Positions 1-5,641 of a stretch of DNA of 5,641 nucleotides are shown here, piece after piece (within the stretch, counting starts at the first letter, position 1; each line of letters starts with the position of its first letter). The DNA lies in assembly GCA_022710245.1 (NCBI GenBank), contig JAKLHH010000576.1, positions 1 to 5,641 on the forward strand, given 5' to 3'. The position numbers and the translations under genes are program-made. This stretch comes from Myxococcota bacterium. Its GTDB lineage: Bacteria; Myxococcota; Polyangia; GCA-2747355; JAKLHH01. Under the pieces are notes generated by a model that had not been told where the DNA came from, did no database searches, and saw only the letters and a program-made list of their open reading frames with translations.

Positions 1-830
1 ACCAGCGGCAGCCCCTCGTTGCGTGAGCTGAGCACGAAGAGGTCGAGCGCGGCCATCACCCTCGGCACGTCCCGCCGCTGGCCGAGGAGGTGGACCTCCG
101 CGCTGCGGCCGAGCAGGGCCGCGAGGTCGGTCAGCGCGCTGCGCTCGGGCCCCTCGCCGAGGAGGATCAGCCTCAGCTCGGGTCCGAGGAGCGGCGCCAT
201 CGCCCGCACGAGCAGGGCGTGGTTCTTCACCTCCGCCAGCCGGCCGACGCTGCCCACCAGCCGGGTGCCCGGCGAGAGGCCGAGCTCGGCGCGCAGCGCG
301 GGGCCAGCCTCGGGGTCGGGGCGAAAGCGGGTGAGGTCGACGCCGTTCTCGATCACGTGCAGCCGGTCGAGCGGCCCCTCCCCCACCTGGCGCGCGTGCT
401 CCTCGGTCTTGCGCGAGACCGAGACGAAGGCGTCGACCAGGGTGGCGGCCTGCCTCCGGAGCCACATGCGCCGCGGGGCGTCCTGGGAGTCGCCGTGCTT
501 GGTGTGCACGACGCAGCAGCGCGCGGCGCGGCCGGCAGGGGCAGCGTAGACCAGCGACTGCGGGTTGTGCGTGTGCACCACCTCGGCGCGCTCCCTGACG
601 AAGACCTCGTAGAGCCGCGGGAAGAGCGTCCAGTCGAGGCCAGGGCCCTTGGCGATGACCCGCACGGCGACCTCGGCGGCGCGGAAGCGCTCGGCCATCG
701 GCCCGTACGGGGCGCCGAGCGCCACCACCACCACGTGGTGCCCCTGCGCGTGCTGCCGCGCAGCCAGGGAGAGCGCGACGGTCTCCCCGCCTCCGACCTC
801 GAACGACGCCAGCACGTGCACGATCCGCAT
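1..830 (-). CDS. GT4-family glycosyltransferase (GT-B fold), 3' end outside window
   Basis: This gene likely transfers a sugar from a nucleotide-sugar donor onto a growing polysaccharide or lipid-linked acceptor in the cytoplasm. Reading leftward from the ATG at 830, 276 complete codons are visible. The N-terminus MRIVHVLASFEVGGGET (residues 1-17) is the typical first strand and glycine loop of GT4 enzymes. The acceptor domain includes HTHNP (86-90) and TKHG (110-113). The hinge VIENGVDLTRF (159-169) leads to the donor domain with VGSVGRLAEVKNHALLVRA (192-210), LLGEGPER (223-230) and LFVLSSRNEGLPLV (264-277). E272 would be the first glutamate of the family's E-x7-E motif; the second lies beyond the edge. 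The start is fixed by an in-frame TGA nine bases upstream of the ATG. The ribosome site is poor: GGAG lies about 13 bases upstream. About 100 C-terminal residues are probably missing. The acceptor and linkage cannot be told from sequence. Confidence 0.93.
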   Translation of the reverse strand, partial: MRIVHVLASFEVGGGETVALSLAARQHAQGHHVVVVALGAPYGPMAERFRAAEVAVRVIAKGPGLDWTLFPRLYEVFVRERAEVVHTHNPQSLVYAAPAGRAARCCVVHTKHGDSQDAPRRMWLRRQAATLVDAFVSVSRKTEEHARQVGEGPLDRLHVIENGVDLTRFRPDPEAGPALRAELGLSPGTRLVGSVGRLAEVKNHALLVRAMAPLLGPELRLILLGEGPERSALTDLAALLGRSAEVHLLGQRRDVPRVMAALDLFVLSSRNEGLPL

Positions 831-860
831 CTGCCGTCACGTTCTCCGGAAGCTCGTTTC

Positions 861-889
861 TTGTCAAGTTCGCCCGCCCCGGCGATAGT
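861..889 (+). promoter_or_regulatory. Candidate sigma-70-type promoter for the rightward glycosyltransferase operon
   Basis: TTGTCA (861-866) matches five of six bases of the -35 consensus. A 17-base spacer separates it from GATAGT (884-889), which matches four of six bases of the -10 consensus. Transcription would start near 896, leaving a leader of about 20 bases before the ATG at 916. On the opposite strand the same spot reads TTGACA (867 to 862), a perfect -35. However, the hexamer 17 bases further left is a poor -10 (GAACGT), so a leftward promoter is less certain. Promoters in very GC-rich genomes are hard to call by eye. Confidence 0.4.
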
Positions 890-903
890 GCTGTGGACTC
901 GAC

Positions 904-907
904 AGGA
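904..907 (+). promoter_or_regulatory. Ribosome binding site that favours the ATG at 916
   Basis: AGGA (904-907) lies eight bases before the ATG at 916 but overlaps the alternative in-frame ATG at 907, where it could not serve as a binding site. This favours the shorter protein beginning MRVLAVTKVFPN over the version three residues longer. Confidence 0.5.
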
Positions 908-915
908 TGGGTGCG

Positions 916-2151
916 ATGCGTGTGCTCGCCGTGACCAAGGTCTTCCCGAACGCCGTCGTCCCCCTCGACGAGCCCCACGTGGCCCAGCGGTACGCCTCGG
1001 TGCAGGGGCGCTGCGAGATCTCGGTGCTGGGCACCATCCCCACCTTTCCCCTGGCCCCGCTCCTCGGCCGCTGGAGCCACGCCGGTCGGGTCGCCGGCGC
1101 GCCGCGGCGCGAGGTGATCCGCGGCCTCGAGGTGGAGCACCCGCGCTACCTGCTGATCCCCAAGGTGGGCCTGCCCGTGCAGTGGCTGCTCTACGCGGCG
1201 GGGATCTTCCGCGCCGTCCTCGCCCGCCGGGCCGAGACCGACGTCCTCTGGTCGACCTGGGTCTACCCGGACGGGGTGGCAGCGCTGTGGGTCGGCCAGC
1301 TCCTCGGGCTGCCGGTCGTGGTGGAGTCGATCGGCTCCGACGTGAACATCGTCGCGCAGAAGCCACCCGCCCGCGCGCTCCTGCGCCGCTTCCTGCCGGG
1401 GGCCGCGCGCGTCATCGCGGTGAGCCGCCCTCTCGCCGAGAAGCTGATCGAGCTCGGCGCGGCCCCGGAGCGCGTCGACGTGATCCCGACGGGCGTCAAC
1501 CGCGAGCTCTTCGCGCCGCGGGACCGCGGCCAGGCCCGCGCGAGGCTCGGCCGCGACGACGGCGAGCGGCTGGTGCTCTTCGTCGGGCGCACCGAGCGGG
1601 CGAAGGGGGTCTTCGACCTCCTCGAGGCGTTCCGGCAGGTGGTGGCGCGCGATCCGGCGGCCCGGCTCGTCTACGTGGGCCAGGGTGAGGCGCAGGCCGA
1701 GCTGGCGGCGCGAGCGGCCGCGTTCGGCGAGCGGGTGCTCCTCACCGGCGGACGCCCGCTGCCCGAGGTCGCCGAGTGGATCGGGGCCTGCGACCTCCTC
1801 GCGCTGCCGAGCTGGGCCGAGGGCACGCCGAACGTGATCCTGGAGGCGCTCTCCGCCGGGCGGCGCGTGGTCGCCTCCAGCGTCGGGGGCATCCCGGACC
1901 TGATCACCTCGGCTCGCCTCGGAGAGCTGGTCCCCGCGCGCGACGTCGGCGCGCTCGGAGGCGCGCTGGCGCGCCAGCTGGCGACCTCCGCCGACCCCGA
2001 GGAGATCCGTCGCGAGAGCGGCGTCCTCAGCCTCGACGAGGTCGCCGCGCGCCTGGAGGAGAGCCTGGAGCGGGCACGCGACCGCGGCCCGGCGCCGCGC
2101 GTCGGGCTCAGCGGCTGGGTGGCCTCGCTGCTGGCGGGGGCAGAGCCGTGA
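916..2151 (+). CDS. GT4-family glycosyltransferase (GT-B fold), complete
   Basis: A complete 411-residue cytoplasmic or membrane-associated glycosyltransferase, close to the usual GT4 length of about 370-420. The N-terminal domain opens with MRVLAVTKVFPN and contains the GT4-like segment WSTWVYPDG (112-120), then VVVESIGSDVN (134-144) and RVIAVSRPLAEKL (165-177). The domain hinge is DVIPTGVNRELFAP (188-201). The donor domain carries LFVGRTERAKGVFDLLEAF (221-239), VYVGQGEAQ (252-260) and LLALPSWAEGTPNVILEAL (294-312). Here E302 and E310 form the E-x7-E motif that contacts the nucleotide-sugar. Only the start (907 or 916) is uncertain; the upstream AGGA favours 916. It is transcribed divergently from the other GT4 gene and overlaps the next gene by four bases, so the two downstream products are probably co-translated. 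The sugar and acceptor are unknown; a role in surface polysaccharide assembly is inferred from the neighbours. Confidence 0.95.
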   Translation: MRVLAVTKVFPNAVVPLDEPHVAQRYASVQGRCEISVLGTIPTFPLAPLLGRWSHAGRVAGAPRREVIRGLEVEHPRYLLIPKVGLPVQWLLYAAGIFRAVLARRAETDVLWSTWVYPDGVAALWVGQLLGLPVVVESIGSDVNIVAQKPPARALLRRFLPGAARVIAVSRPLAEKLIELGAAPERVDVIPTGVNRELFAPRDRGQARARLGRDDGERLVLFVGRTERAKGVFDLLEAFRQVVARDPAARLVYVGQGEAQAELAARAAAFGERVLLTGGRPLPEVAEWIGACDLLALPSWAEGTPNVILEALSAGRRVVASSVGGIPDLITSARLGELVPARDVGALGGALARQLATSADPEEIRRESGVLSLDEVAARLEESLERARDRGPAPRVGLSGWVASLLAGAEP

Positions 2152-3194
2152 AGGAGCGCCTGCTCCGCGTCCAGGGGTCGGTCGCGGAGCGGTGCGAGCT
2201 CGAGGTCCTCGGCAGGCTCGTCTTCGAGCGGCGGCTCCGCGGCGACGAGGTGGTCGCCGAGGAGACCCACCGCACGCTCGACGACGACGCCGCGCGGGCG
2301 CGCCTGGCCGAGCTCCTCGCGGCGCGCGCCGCCGAGGGCTTCCAGCCCGCCGGGCTGGAGCCGGCCGAGCTCGCGGCCGCGATCGACGTCGGCGCGCTGC
2401 GGCGGCTGCTCGCGCTCCCGGGCCCCGTGCGCGAGCTCGACGAGGCGATCGCGCACTCGGCCGCCGCCGAGCTCGCCGACGACTCCTACCTGCTCGGCGC
2501 GCTCGTCGAGGACCTCCGGAAGCTGCCCGGCGCGCCCGCGACCCTCGGCGAGCTGCAGGCGGCGATCGCCGGCGCCCGCGACCGCCTGGCTGCCCTCGCG
2601 CCGCGGCTCCTGGCCGCTGACCGGCCCACGCTCCCGCGCGGGCTCTCGGTCTCGCTCCTGCTCCAGGCGACGGCCGCGGCCACGCTCTCCGACGACGCGC
2701 TGCTGCGCTGGCTGGCCGCCCGAGGCAAGGGCGCGCGCGCGGCGGCCAACCGGCTGCGCGTCGCGCTGGCCGCCCTCGAGGGCCGTCCCGCGGTGCCGGT
2801 CGTGGAGCAGCCGCCGATCGCGATCGAGGACGAGGTGGGGCCGCTCCCCGAGCCCTATCGCGCCTTCCTCCTCGGCAGCCGCGCGGCGGTCACGGTCGAG
2901 GGGCTCACCTTCCACCACCTGCACAGCCAGCTCCTCGAGGAGCTCCTCGGCCTGCGCAGCTGGTTCACGGGCGAGGCGGTGCGCCTGCGCGTCACCGGCA
3001 CCCGCAGCCAGGTGAGGCTGCGCGACCTCCTGCCCGTGGCGCGCGGCGGCGAGCGCGAGCGCGTGCTGCTCGCGCTCCGCGGCCCGCAGGCGGGCCGGCT
3101 CTTCCACTGGGGGCACGAGGATCGCGGGAGCCTGGTGCCGGTCTCGCTCGACTGGAGCGCGCTCGACGCCGCGAGGGCCTCCGGCGCGAAGTAG
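2148..3194 (+). CDS. Uncharacterised protein with SUKH (SMI1/KNR4)-like C-terminus
   Basis: A 348-residue protein starting at GTG, whose GTGA overlaps the stop of the preceding glycosyltransferase. No good in-frame start lies near by, and the overlap suggests translational coupling. The C-terminal third (about 231-345) resembles the SUKH fold: LPEPYRAFLL (233-242) looks like its first helix, LLPVARGG (294-301) like the 'iPiA.dggGd' strand, and LLALRGPQAGRLFHWGHED (307-325) like the '.l.l.g...G.vyfWdHed' core. Residues 1-70, with LEVLGRLVFERRL (18-30) and an A/L/R-rich helix ending EGFQP (63-67), weakly recall a WGR domain, but the diagnostic Trp-Gly-Arg is absent. Residues 71-215 are Ala/Leu/Arg-rich and probably helical. 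There is no signal peptide or membrane segment, so it is probably cytoplasmic. SUKH proteins are often immunity proteins of toxin systems or general binding modules; no toxin is visible here. Function is not recognised. The coding assignment is firm, the domain calls moderate to weak. Confidence 0.85.
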   Translation: MKERLLRVQGSVAERCELEVLGRLVFERRLRGDEVVAEETHRTLDDDAARARLAELLAARAAEGFQPAGLEPAELAAAIDVGALRRLLALPGPVRELDEAIAHSAAAELADDSYLLGALVEDLRKLPGAPATLGELQAAIAGARDRLAALAPRLLAADRPTLPRGLSVSLLLQATAAATLSDDALLRWLAARGKGARAAANRLRVALAALEGRPAVPVVEQPPIAIEDEVGPLPEPYRAFLLGSRAAVTVEGLTFHHLHSQLLEELLGLRSWFTGEAVRLRVTGTRSQVRLRDLLPVARGGERERVLLALRGPQAGRLFHWGHEDRGSLVPVSLDWSALDAARASGAK

Positions 3195-3224
3195 GCACGG
3201 GTCAGGCCGACCAGCCGGCGCTGT

Positions 3225-3243
3225 CGGCAGCCGCAAACTGCCG
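3225..3243. repeat. Inverted repeat upstream of the sigma-54-type promoter
   Basis: CGGCAG (3225-3230) and CTGCCG (3238-3243) are perfect inverted copies separated by seven bases. The element lies 30 bases after the stop of the SUKH-like gene and is not followed by a T-run, so it is not a standard intrinsic terminator. It is centred about 112 bases upstream of the predicted sigma-54 start site, a normal distance for an enhancer-binding activator site. A simple RNA hairpin ending the upstream operon is the alternative. Confidence 0.35.
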
Positions 3244-3319
3244 GTCGCAGATGGGTCGGCCGAGCAGCGATCTCGGTGCCTTCGGCGCGCGCCTCGGCGA
3301 CGGGCCGGCCAGCGAACCG

Positions 3320-3335
3320 TGGCACCGCTCCTGCA
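3320..3335 (+). promoter_or_regulatory. Sigma-54 (RpoN) -24/-12 promoter
   Basis: The 16-base element TGGCACCGCTCCTGCA follows the sigma-54 pattern TGGCACG-N4-TTGCW. TGGCAC is perfect, the two invariant pairs GG (3321-3322) and GC (3333-3334) have the required ten-base gap, and only two positions differ (C for G after TGGCAC, C for T before TGC). Transcription would start near 3346, about 20 bases ahead of the ATG at 3366 with its GGAGG site in between. Such promoters need an ATP-dependent enhancer-binding activator, which is not encoded in this window. Confidence 0.6.
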
Positions 3336-3354
3336 CAGACGAGTGACCACCCCT

Positions 3355-3359
3355 GGAGG
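3355..3359 (+). promoter_or_regulatory. Strong ribosome binding site deciding the start at 3366
   Basis: GGAGG lies six bases before the ATG at 3366, the best Shine-Dalgarno sequence in the window. It selects this ATG over the in-frame GTG at 3276, which lacks such a site and would place 30 non-hydrophobic residues ahead of an evident signal peptide. Confidence 0.75.
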
Positions 3360-3365
3360 CCCTCG

Positions 3366-3845
3366 ATGAAGCGCCTGAGCCTGGCCCTCGCCCTCGTCGT
3401 CGCGCTCGGCAGCGCCGCCGGCGCCCAGCCCGCGCGCCCCGGCCAGCGCGGAGCGCCGCCGCGGACCTTCGAGCGCGTCGGCGCGAAGCTGCGCCGCGAC
3501 GCGCGCGACCTCGGTGAGGCGCTCCGCGCCGCGGGGCAGGCGATCTCGTGGAGCCTCACCGGCCCGCGCCTGCAGCTCGCGACGGTCCCCGTCGGCCCCG
3601 CGCTGCAGCGGCCGAAGGCCACCCGTCCCGGCGGCGACGGCCTGCGCTTCTTCTGGGGCAAGAAGCAGGAGCAGCGCAGCGACGAGCCGGCCGAGGAGGT
3701 CCGCGGAGGCCACGACAGCAGCAGCGGCCGCGGCACCCGGGACAAGCACCAGGAGGGCGACCGCAAGCGCCGCATGGGTCAGCTCGACACCGAGAGGAAG
3801 CGGCAGCAGGACGGCTGGCAGGACCGCAGCGGCAAGCGGCGCTGA
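3366..3845 (+). CDS. Small exported, highly charged protein of unknown family
   Basis: A 159-residue protein with a clear Sec signal peptide: MKR, a hydrophobic core LSLALALVVAL (4-14), and a likely signal peptidase I site after A18-G19-A20. The mature part of about 139 residues starts with a Pro/Arg-rich stretch, then a possible amphipathic helix (FERVGAKLRRDARDLGEALR, 35-54). A segment rich in non-polar residues follows (about 58-80), then DGLRFFWGKK (91-100) and a strongly hydrophilic tail (101-159) rich in Arg, Lys, Gln, Asp, Glu and Ser, ending SGKRR. The tail is probably disordered and has no cysteine. I do not recognise the family. Export to the periplasm or beyond is well supported; the function is not. 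It lies behind a sigma-54-type promoter and a strong ribosome site and ends 57 bases before the heparinase-like lipoprotein gene, so both may share a transcript. Regulation by an RpoN activator is inferred. Confidence 0.8.
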   Translation: MKRLSLALALVVALGSAAGAQPARPGQRGAPPRTFERVGAKLRRDARDLGEALRAAGQAISWSLTGPRLQLATVPVGPALQRPKATRPGGDGLRFFWGKKQEQRSDEPAEEVRGGHDSSSGRGTRDKHQEGDRKRRMGQLDTERKRQQDGWQDRSGKRR

Positions 3846-3856
3846 TCGCTGGCCTC

Positions 3857-3870
3857 GCAGCTCGCGCTGC
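3857..3870. repeat. Small hairpin between the exported-protein and lipoprotein genes
   Basis: GCAGC (3857-3861) and GCTGC (3866-3870) can pair around a TCGC loop, just after the stop codon at 3845. Five GC-rich pairs without a following T-run make a weak terminator at best. It may be chance in so GC-rich a sequence. Confidence 0.2.
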
Positions 3871-3902
3871 CGCAGGCCCCGGGACCGTGCTACACCTCCC
3901 GC

Positions 3903-5641
3903 ATGCTCAAGACCTGGACCCGACCGCCGCGCCCGCGTGCTGTTCGCGCCCTCCCCTCTGGCTTCCTCCTCCTGCTGCTCCTCGCCGCTTGCATCCGGCA
4001 GCAGCAACCTGGAGCGCCTTCGGCTCCTGATCAGCCGCCGCCGCTCGCGCCCGAGGCGAAGCAGGTCGCCCTCGCCGCGGGGACCTGCCCGGCCGAGCAC
4101 GCGCCGCGCGCGGCGCACCCTCGCGTCTGGCTCACCCCCGAGCGCCTCGCCGAGCTGAGGCGCCAGCGCAAGGCGGGGACGCCGCTCTGGGGCGAGCTCA
4201 AGCGCATCGCCGAGGCGCGCCCGAGGGAGCTCCCCGCCGCGGCGGCCGCCGCGCTCTACTACGCGGTCACCGGCGACCGCGCGGCGGGCAAGCACGCGCA
4301 CGACACCGTGCTCGCTCTGCTGCCGCAGTTCAGCGCCGAGGGCGACTTCTACCGCGACAACTTCCAGGACGTCGCGCTGATCTTCGACTGGGCCTACGAC
4401 CTCTTCACCCCGGCCGAGCGGCAGACGTTGATCGCCAAGCTCAACAAGACCGCCGACGAGGACATCCGCACGCGCGCCGATCAGGGCACCGACTCGGATC
4501 TGATCACCGGCGGCGCCAAGGTGAACCTGATCATCGGCCTCGCCACCCAGGGCGACAACCCGCACGCGCCGGCGCTGCGAGCCGAGGCCCTCGCGCGCTG
4601 GACCACCGGGGTCAAGGACTGGCTCGGCCACCGCCACCCGATCCGGGAGACGTACATCCTCCGCTCGGCCGGCGGCATCTGGATGGAGGGGAACAAGTAC
4701 AGCCCCGACACCATGCGCTACGTCTTCGAGCTCGCCGAGGCCGAGCGCTCGGTGACGGGGCGCGACCTCCTCTGCGAGCTCAAGCGCGACCGCGGCGTGG
4801 ACTTCGCGCGGGACACCGTGCTGGCCGCGACGCAGCTCCACCTGCCCGGCTTCGCCGACGGCTTCACCTGGGCCGACATCGAGTCGCCCGAGTGGCCCTG
4901 CCAGTACGAGCGCTGGTCCGGGCTCCTCGCCTTCGCGACGGACCGCCTGCGGGGCACGCAGGAGGCGCGCTGGGGTCAGTGGTTCATGCAGCACGCGCGC
5001 ACGAACATCGACGTGGCGAAGACGCCGATCCAGGGCGAGGTGCACGCGTTCAACGTCGCCGCGCACGTGGTCCCCTTCTTCCGCGCCGAGGAGAAGGAGG
5101 AGAGCTTCGCGACGACGCCGCTGACGCACGTCGCGCGCGGGCCGGGCTGGGTCTTCGCGCGGACCAGCAACGACGCGAGCGCGACCGGCGTGGCGCTGCA
5201 GGGCGGCTCCATCCACCGCGTGGACCACGTGCACTTCGACGCGGGGAGCTTCCAGCTCTACCGCAAGGGCGAGTGGCTGACGCGCGAGGTGCGCGGCTAC
5301 GGCCTCTGGGCGCACCTCTCGCGCGAGCACAACGTGGTCCTCCTCGGGAGCTACGGCCCGCAGGAGCGGATCGCCCACGTCTTCGGCGCCGCCCGCCTGG
5401 CCGCCGACTGCGTGAAGCCGGAGGTGGTCTTCGCGGCGAGCGACGCCACGCAGGCCTACAACATCGACCGCAAGCGCAACCCGCCGGGCGCCGCTCCCGA
5501 GGACCTGGCGCGCGAGGTGACGCGCGAGTTCGTCTTCGATCGGCGGACCGGCTGGCTGGTCGTCTTCGATCGACTGGAGACGGCGCGCGAGGGGCAGACG
5601 AAGGAGCTCGTCTTCCAGGCGCTCTCGAAGCCGCAGCTCGG
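3903..5641 (+). CDS. Heparinase II/III-like lipoprotein (putative polysaccharide lyase), 3' end outside window
   Basis: The first 579 codons of a lipoprotein that probably cleaves or binds a uronic-acid-type polysaccharide at the cell envelope. The N-terminus has basic residues, the core FLLLLLL (21-27) and the lipobox L27-A-A-C30. I31 at +2 does not favour inner-membrane retention, and a Gln/Pro/Ala tether follows (32-53). The alpha/alpha-toroid region starts HPRVWLTPERLAELR (72-86) and includes ALYYAVTGD (117-125), IFDWAYDLFTPAERQ (160-174) and GGIWMEGNKYSPDT (257-270), where E262 and Y266 are active-site candidates. The beta-sandwich region starts near RGPGWVFARTS (412-422), with DHVHFDAGSFQLYRKGEWL (441-459) and EHNVVLLG (475-482). 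These match the family's 'H.HaD.GsF.lY..g.WL' and 'sHNtllv' motifs. No clear ribosome site precedes the ATG at 3903. The family and export are well supported; substrate and catalytic activity are not. It could instead be a non-catalytic family member. Confidence 0.85.
   Translation, partial: MLKTWTRPPRPRAVRALPSGFLLLLLLAACIRQQQPGAPSAPDQPPPLAPEAKQVALAAGTCPAEHAPRAAHPRVWLTPERLAELRRQRKAGTPLWGELKRIAEARPRELPAAAAAALYYAVTGDRAAGKHAHDTVLALLPQFSAEGDFYRDNFQDVALIFDWAYDLFTPAERQTLIAKLNKTADEDIRTRADQGTDSDLITGGAKVNLIIGLATQGDNPHAPALRAEALARWTTGVKDWLGHRHPIRETYILRSAGGIWMEGNKYSPDTMRYVFELAEAERSVTGRDLLCELKRDRGVDFARDTVLAATQLHLPGFADGFTWADIESPEWPCQYERWSGLLAFATDRLRGTQEARWGQWFMQHARTNIDVAKTPIQGEVHAFNVAAHVVPFFRAEEKEESFATTPLTHVARGPGWVFARTSNDASATGVALQGGSIHRVDHVHFDAGSFQLYRKGEWLTREVRGYGLWAHLSREHNVVLLGSYGPQERIAHVFGAARLAADCVKPEVVFAASDATQAYNIDRKRNPPGAAPEDLAREVTREFVFDRRTGWLVVFDRLETAREGQTKELVFQALSKPQL

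Noticed and set aside
90..1688. A 532-codon plus-strand open frame
   Set aside because: It runs antisense to the leftward glycosyltransferase and then out of frame through the rightward one. The real genes in both parts have clear GT4 motifs, while this translation is low-complexity.
1776..2147. An ATG-started N-terminal extension of the SUKH-like protein
   Set aside because: The stretch lies inside the glycosyltransferase's donor domain in another frame and translates to Arg/Gly/Ala-rich low complexity. The GTG at 2148 with a four-base overlap is the natural start.
3225..3243. Intrinsic terminator after the SUKH-like gene
   Set aside because: The inverted repeat has only six pairs and no T-run follows, so it is listed as a repeat rather than a terminator.
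3276..3365. An upstream GTG start extending the small exported protein by 30 residues
   Set aside because: It would bury the signal peptide, lacks a good ribosome site and lies upstream of the predicted sigma-54 transcription start. The GGAGG site points to 3366.
3548..4158. Plus-strand open frames in alternative frames across the exported-protein gene and the lipoprotein start
   Set aside because: They are Arg/Ala/Ser/Pro-rich shadows. The competing frame has a signal peptide with a strong ribosome site, and then a lipobox and heparinase-like motifs.
1671..5378. A 1235-codon minus-strand open frame running antisense to four genes
   Set aside because: Its translation is low-complexity Arg/Ala/Glu/Leu/Gly sequence with no recognisable domain. 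It is a by-product of high GC at third codon positions on the plus strand, where each overlapped gene has recognisable motifs or a signal peptide.

Overview
The window is very GC-rich, with G or C at almost every third codon position. As a result, long stop-free frames run antisense to the real genes. This composition, a lipoprotein with a proline-rich tether, a sigma-54-type promoter and a loose mix of polysaccharide genes suggest a member of the Myxococcota or another former deltaproteobacterial lineage. That placement is an inference; no marker gene is present.

Layout: (1) On the minus strand, 830 to 1 encodes a GT4-type glycosyltransferase cut off by the left edge. (2) A short divergent intergenic region (831-915) carries a reasonable sigma-70-like promoter reading rightward. 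(3) On the plus strand, 916-2151 encodes a second, complete GT4-type glycosyltransferase. It overlaps by four bases a GTG-started gene (2148-3194) for an uncharacterised protein with a SUKH (SMI1/KNR4)-like C-terminus and a weakly WGR-like N-terminus. (4) A 171-base intergenic region (3195-3365) holds an inverted repeat and a strong sigma-54 (-24/-12) promoter match. (5) At 3366-3845 lies a small exported, highly charged protein of no recognised family, with a textbook ribosome binding site. (6) From 3903 to the right edge runs a lipoprotein with a heparinase II/III-like polysaccharide-lyase architecture, also cut off.

Together the two glycosyltransferases and the lyase-like lipoprotein point to synthesis and turnover of a surface or extracellular polysaccharide. 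The glycosyltransferases would act on the cytoplasmic side and the lipoprotein at the outer membrane. The small exported protein is placed to be switched on by a sigma-54 activator, possibly together with the lipoprotein. No RNA genes, CRISPR arrays, insertion sequences or large repeats were seen. I found no convincing complete novel system. The least explained parts are the SUKH-like protein coupled to a glycosyltransferase and the sigma-54-driven exported protein.
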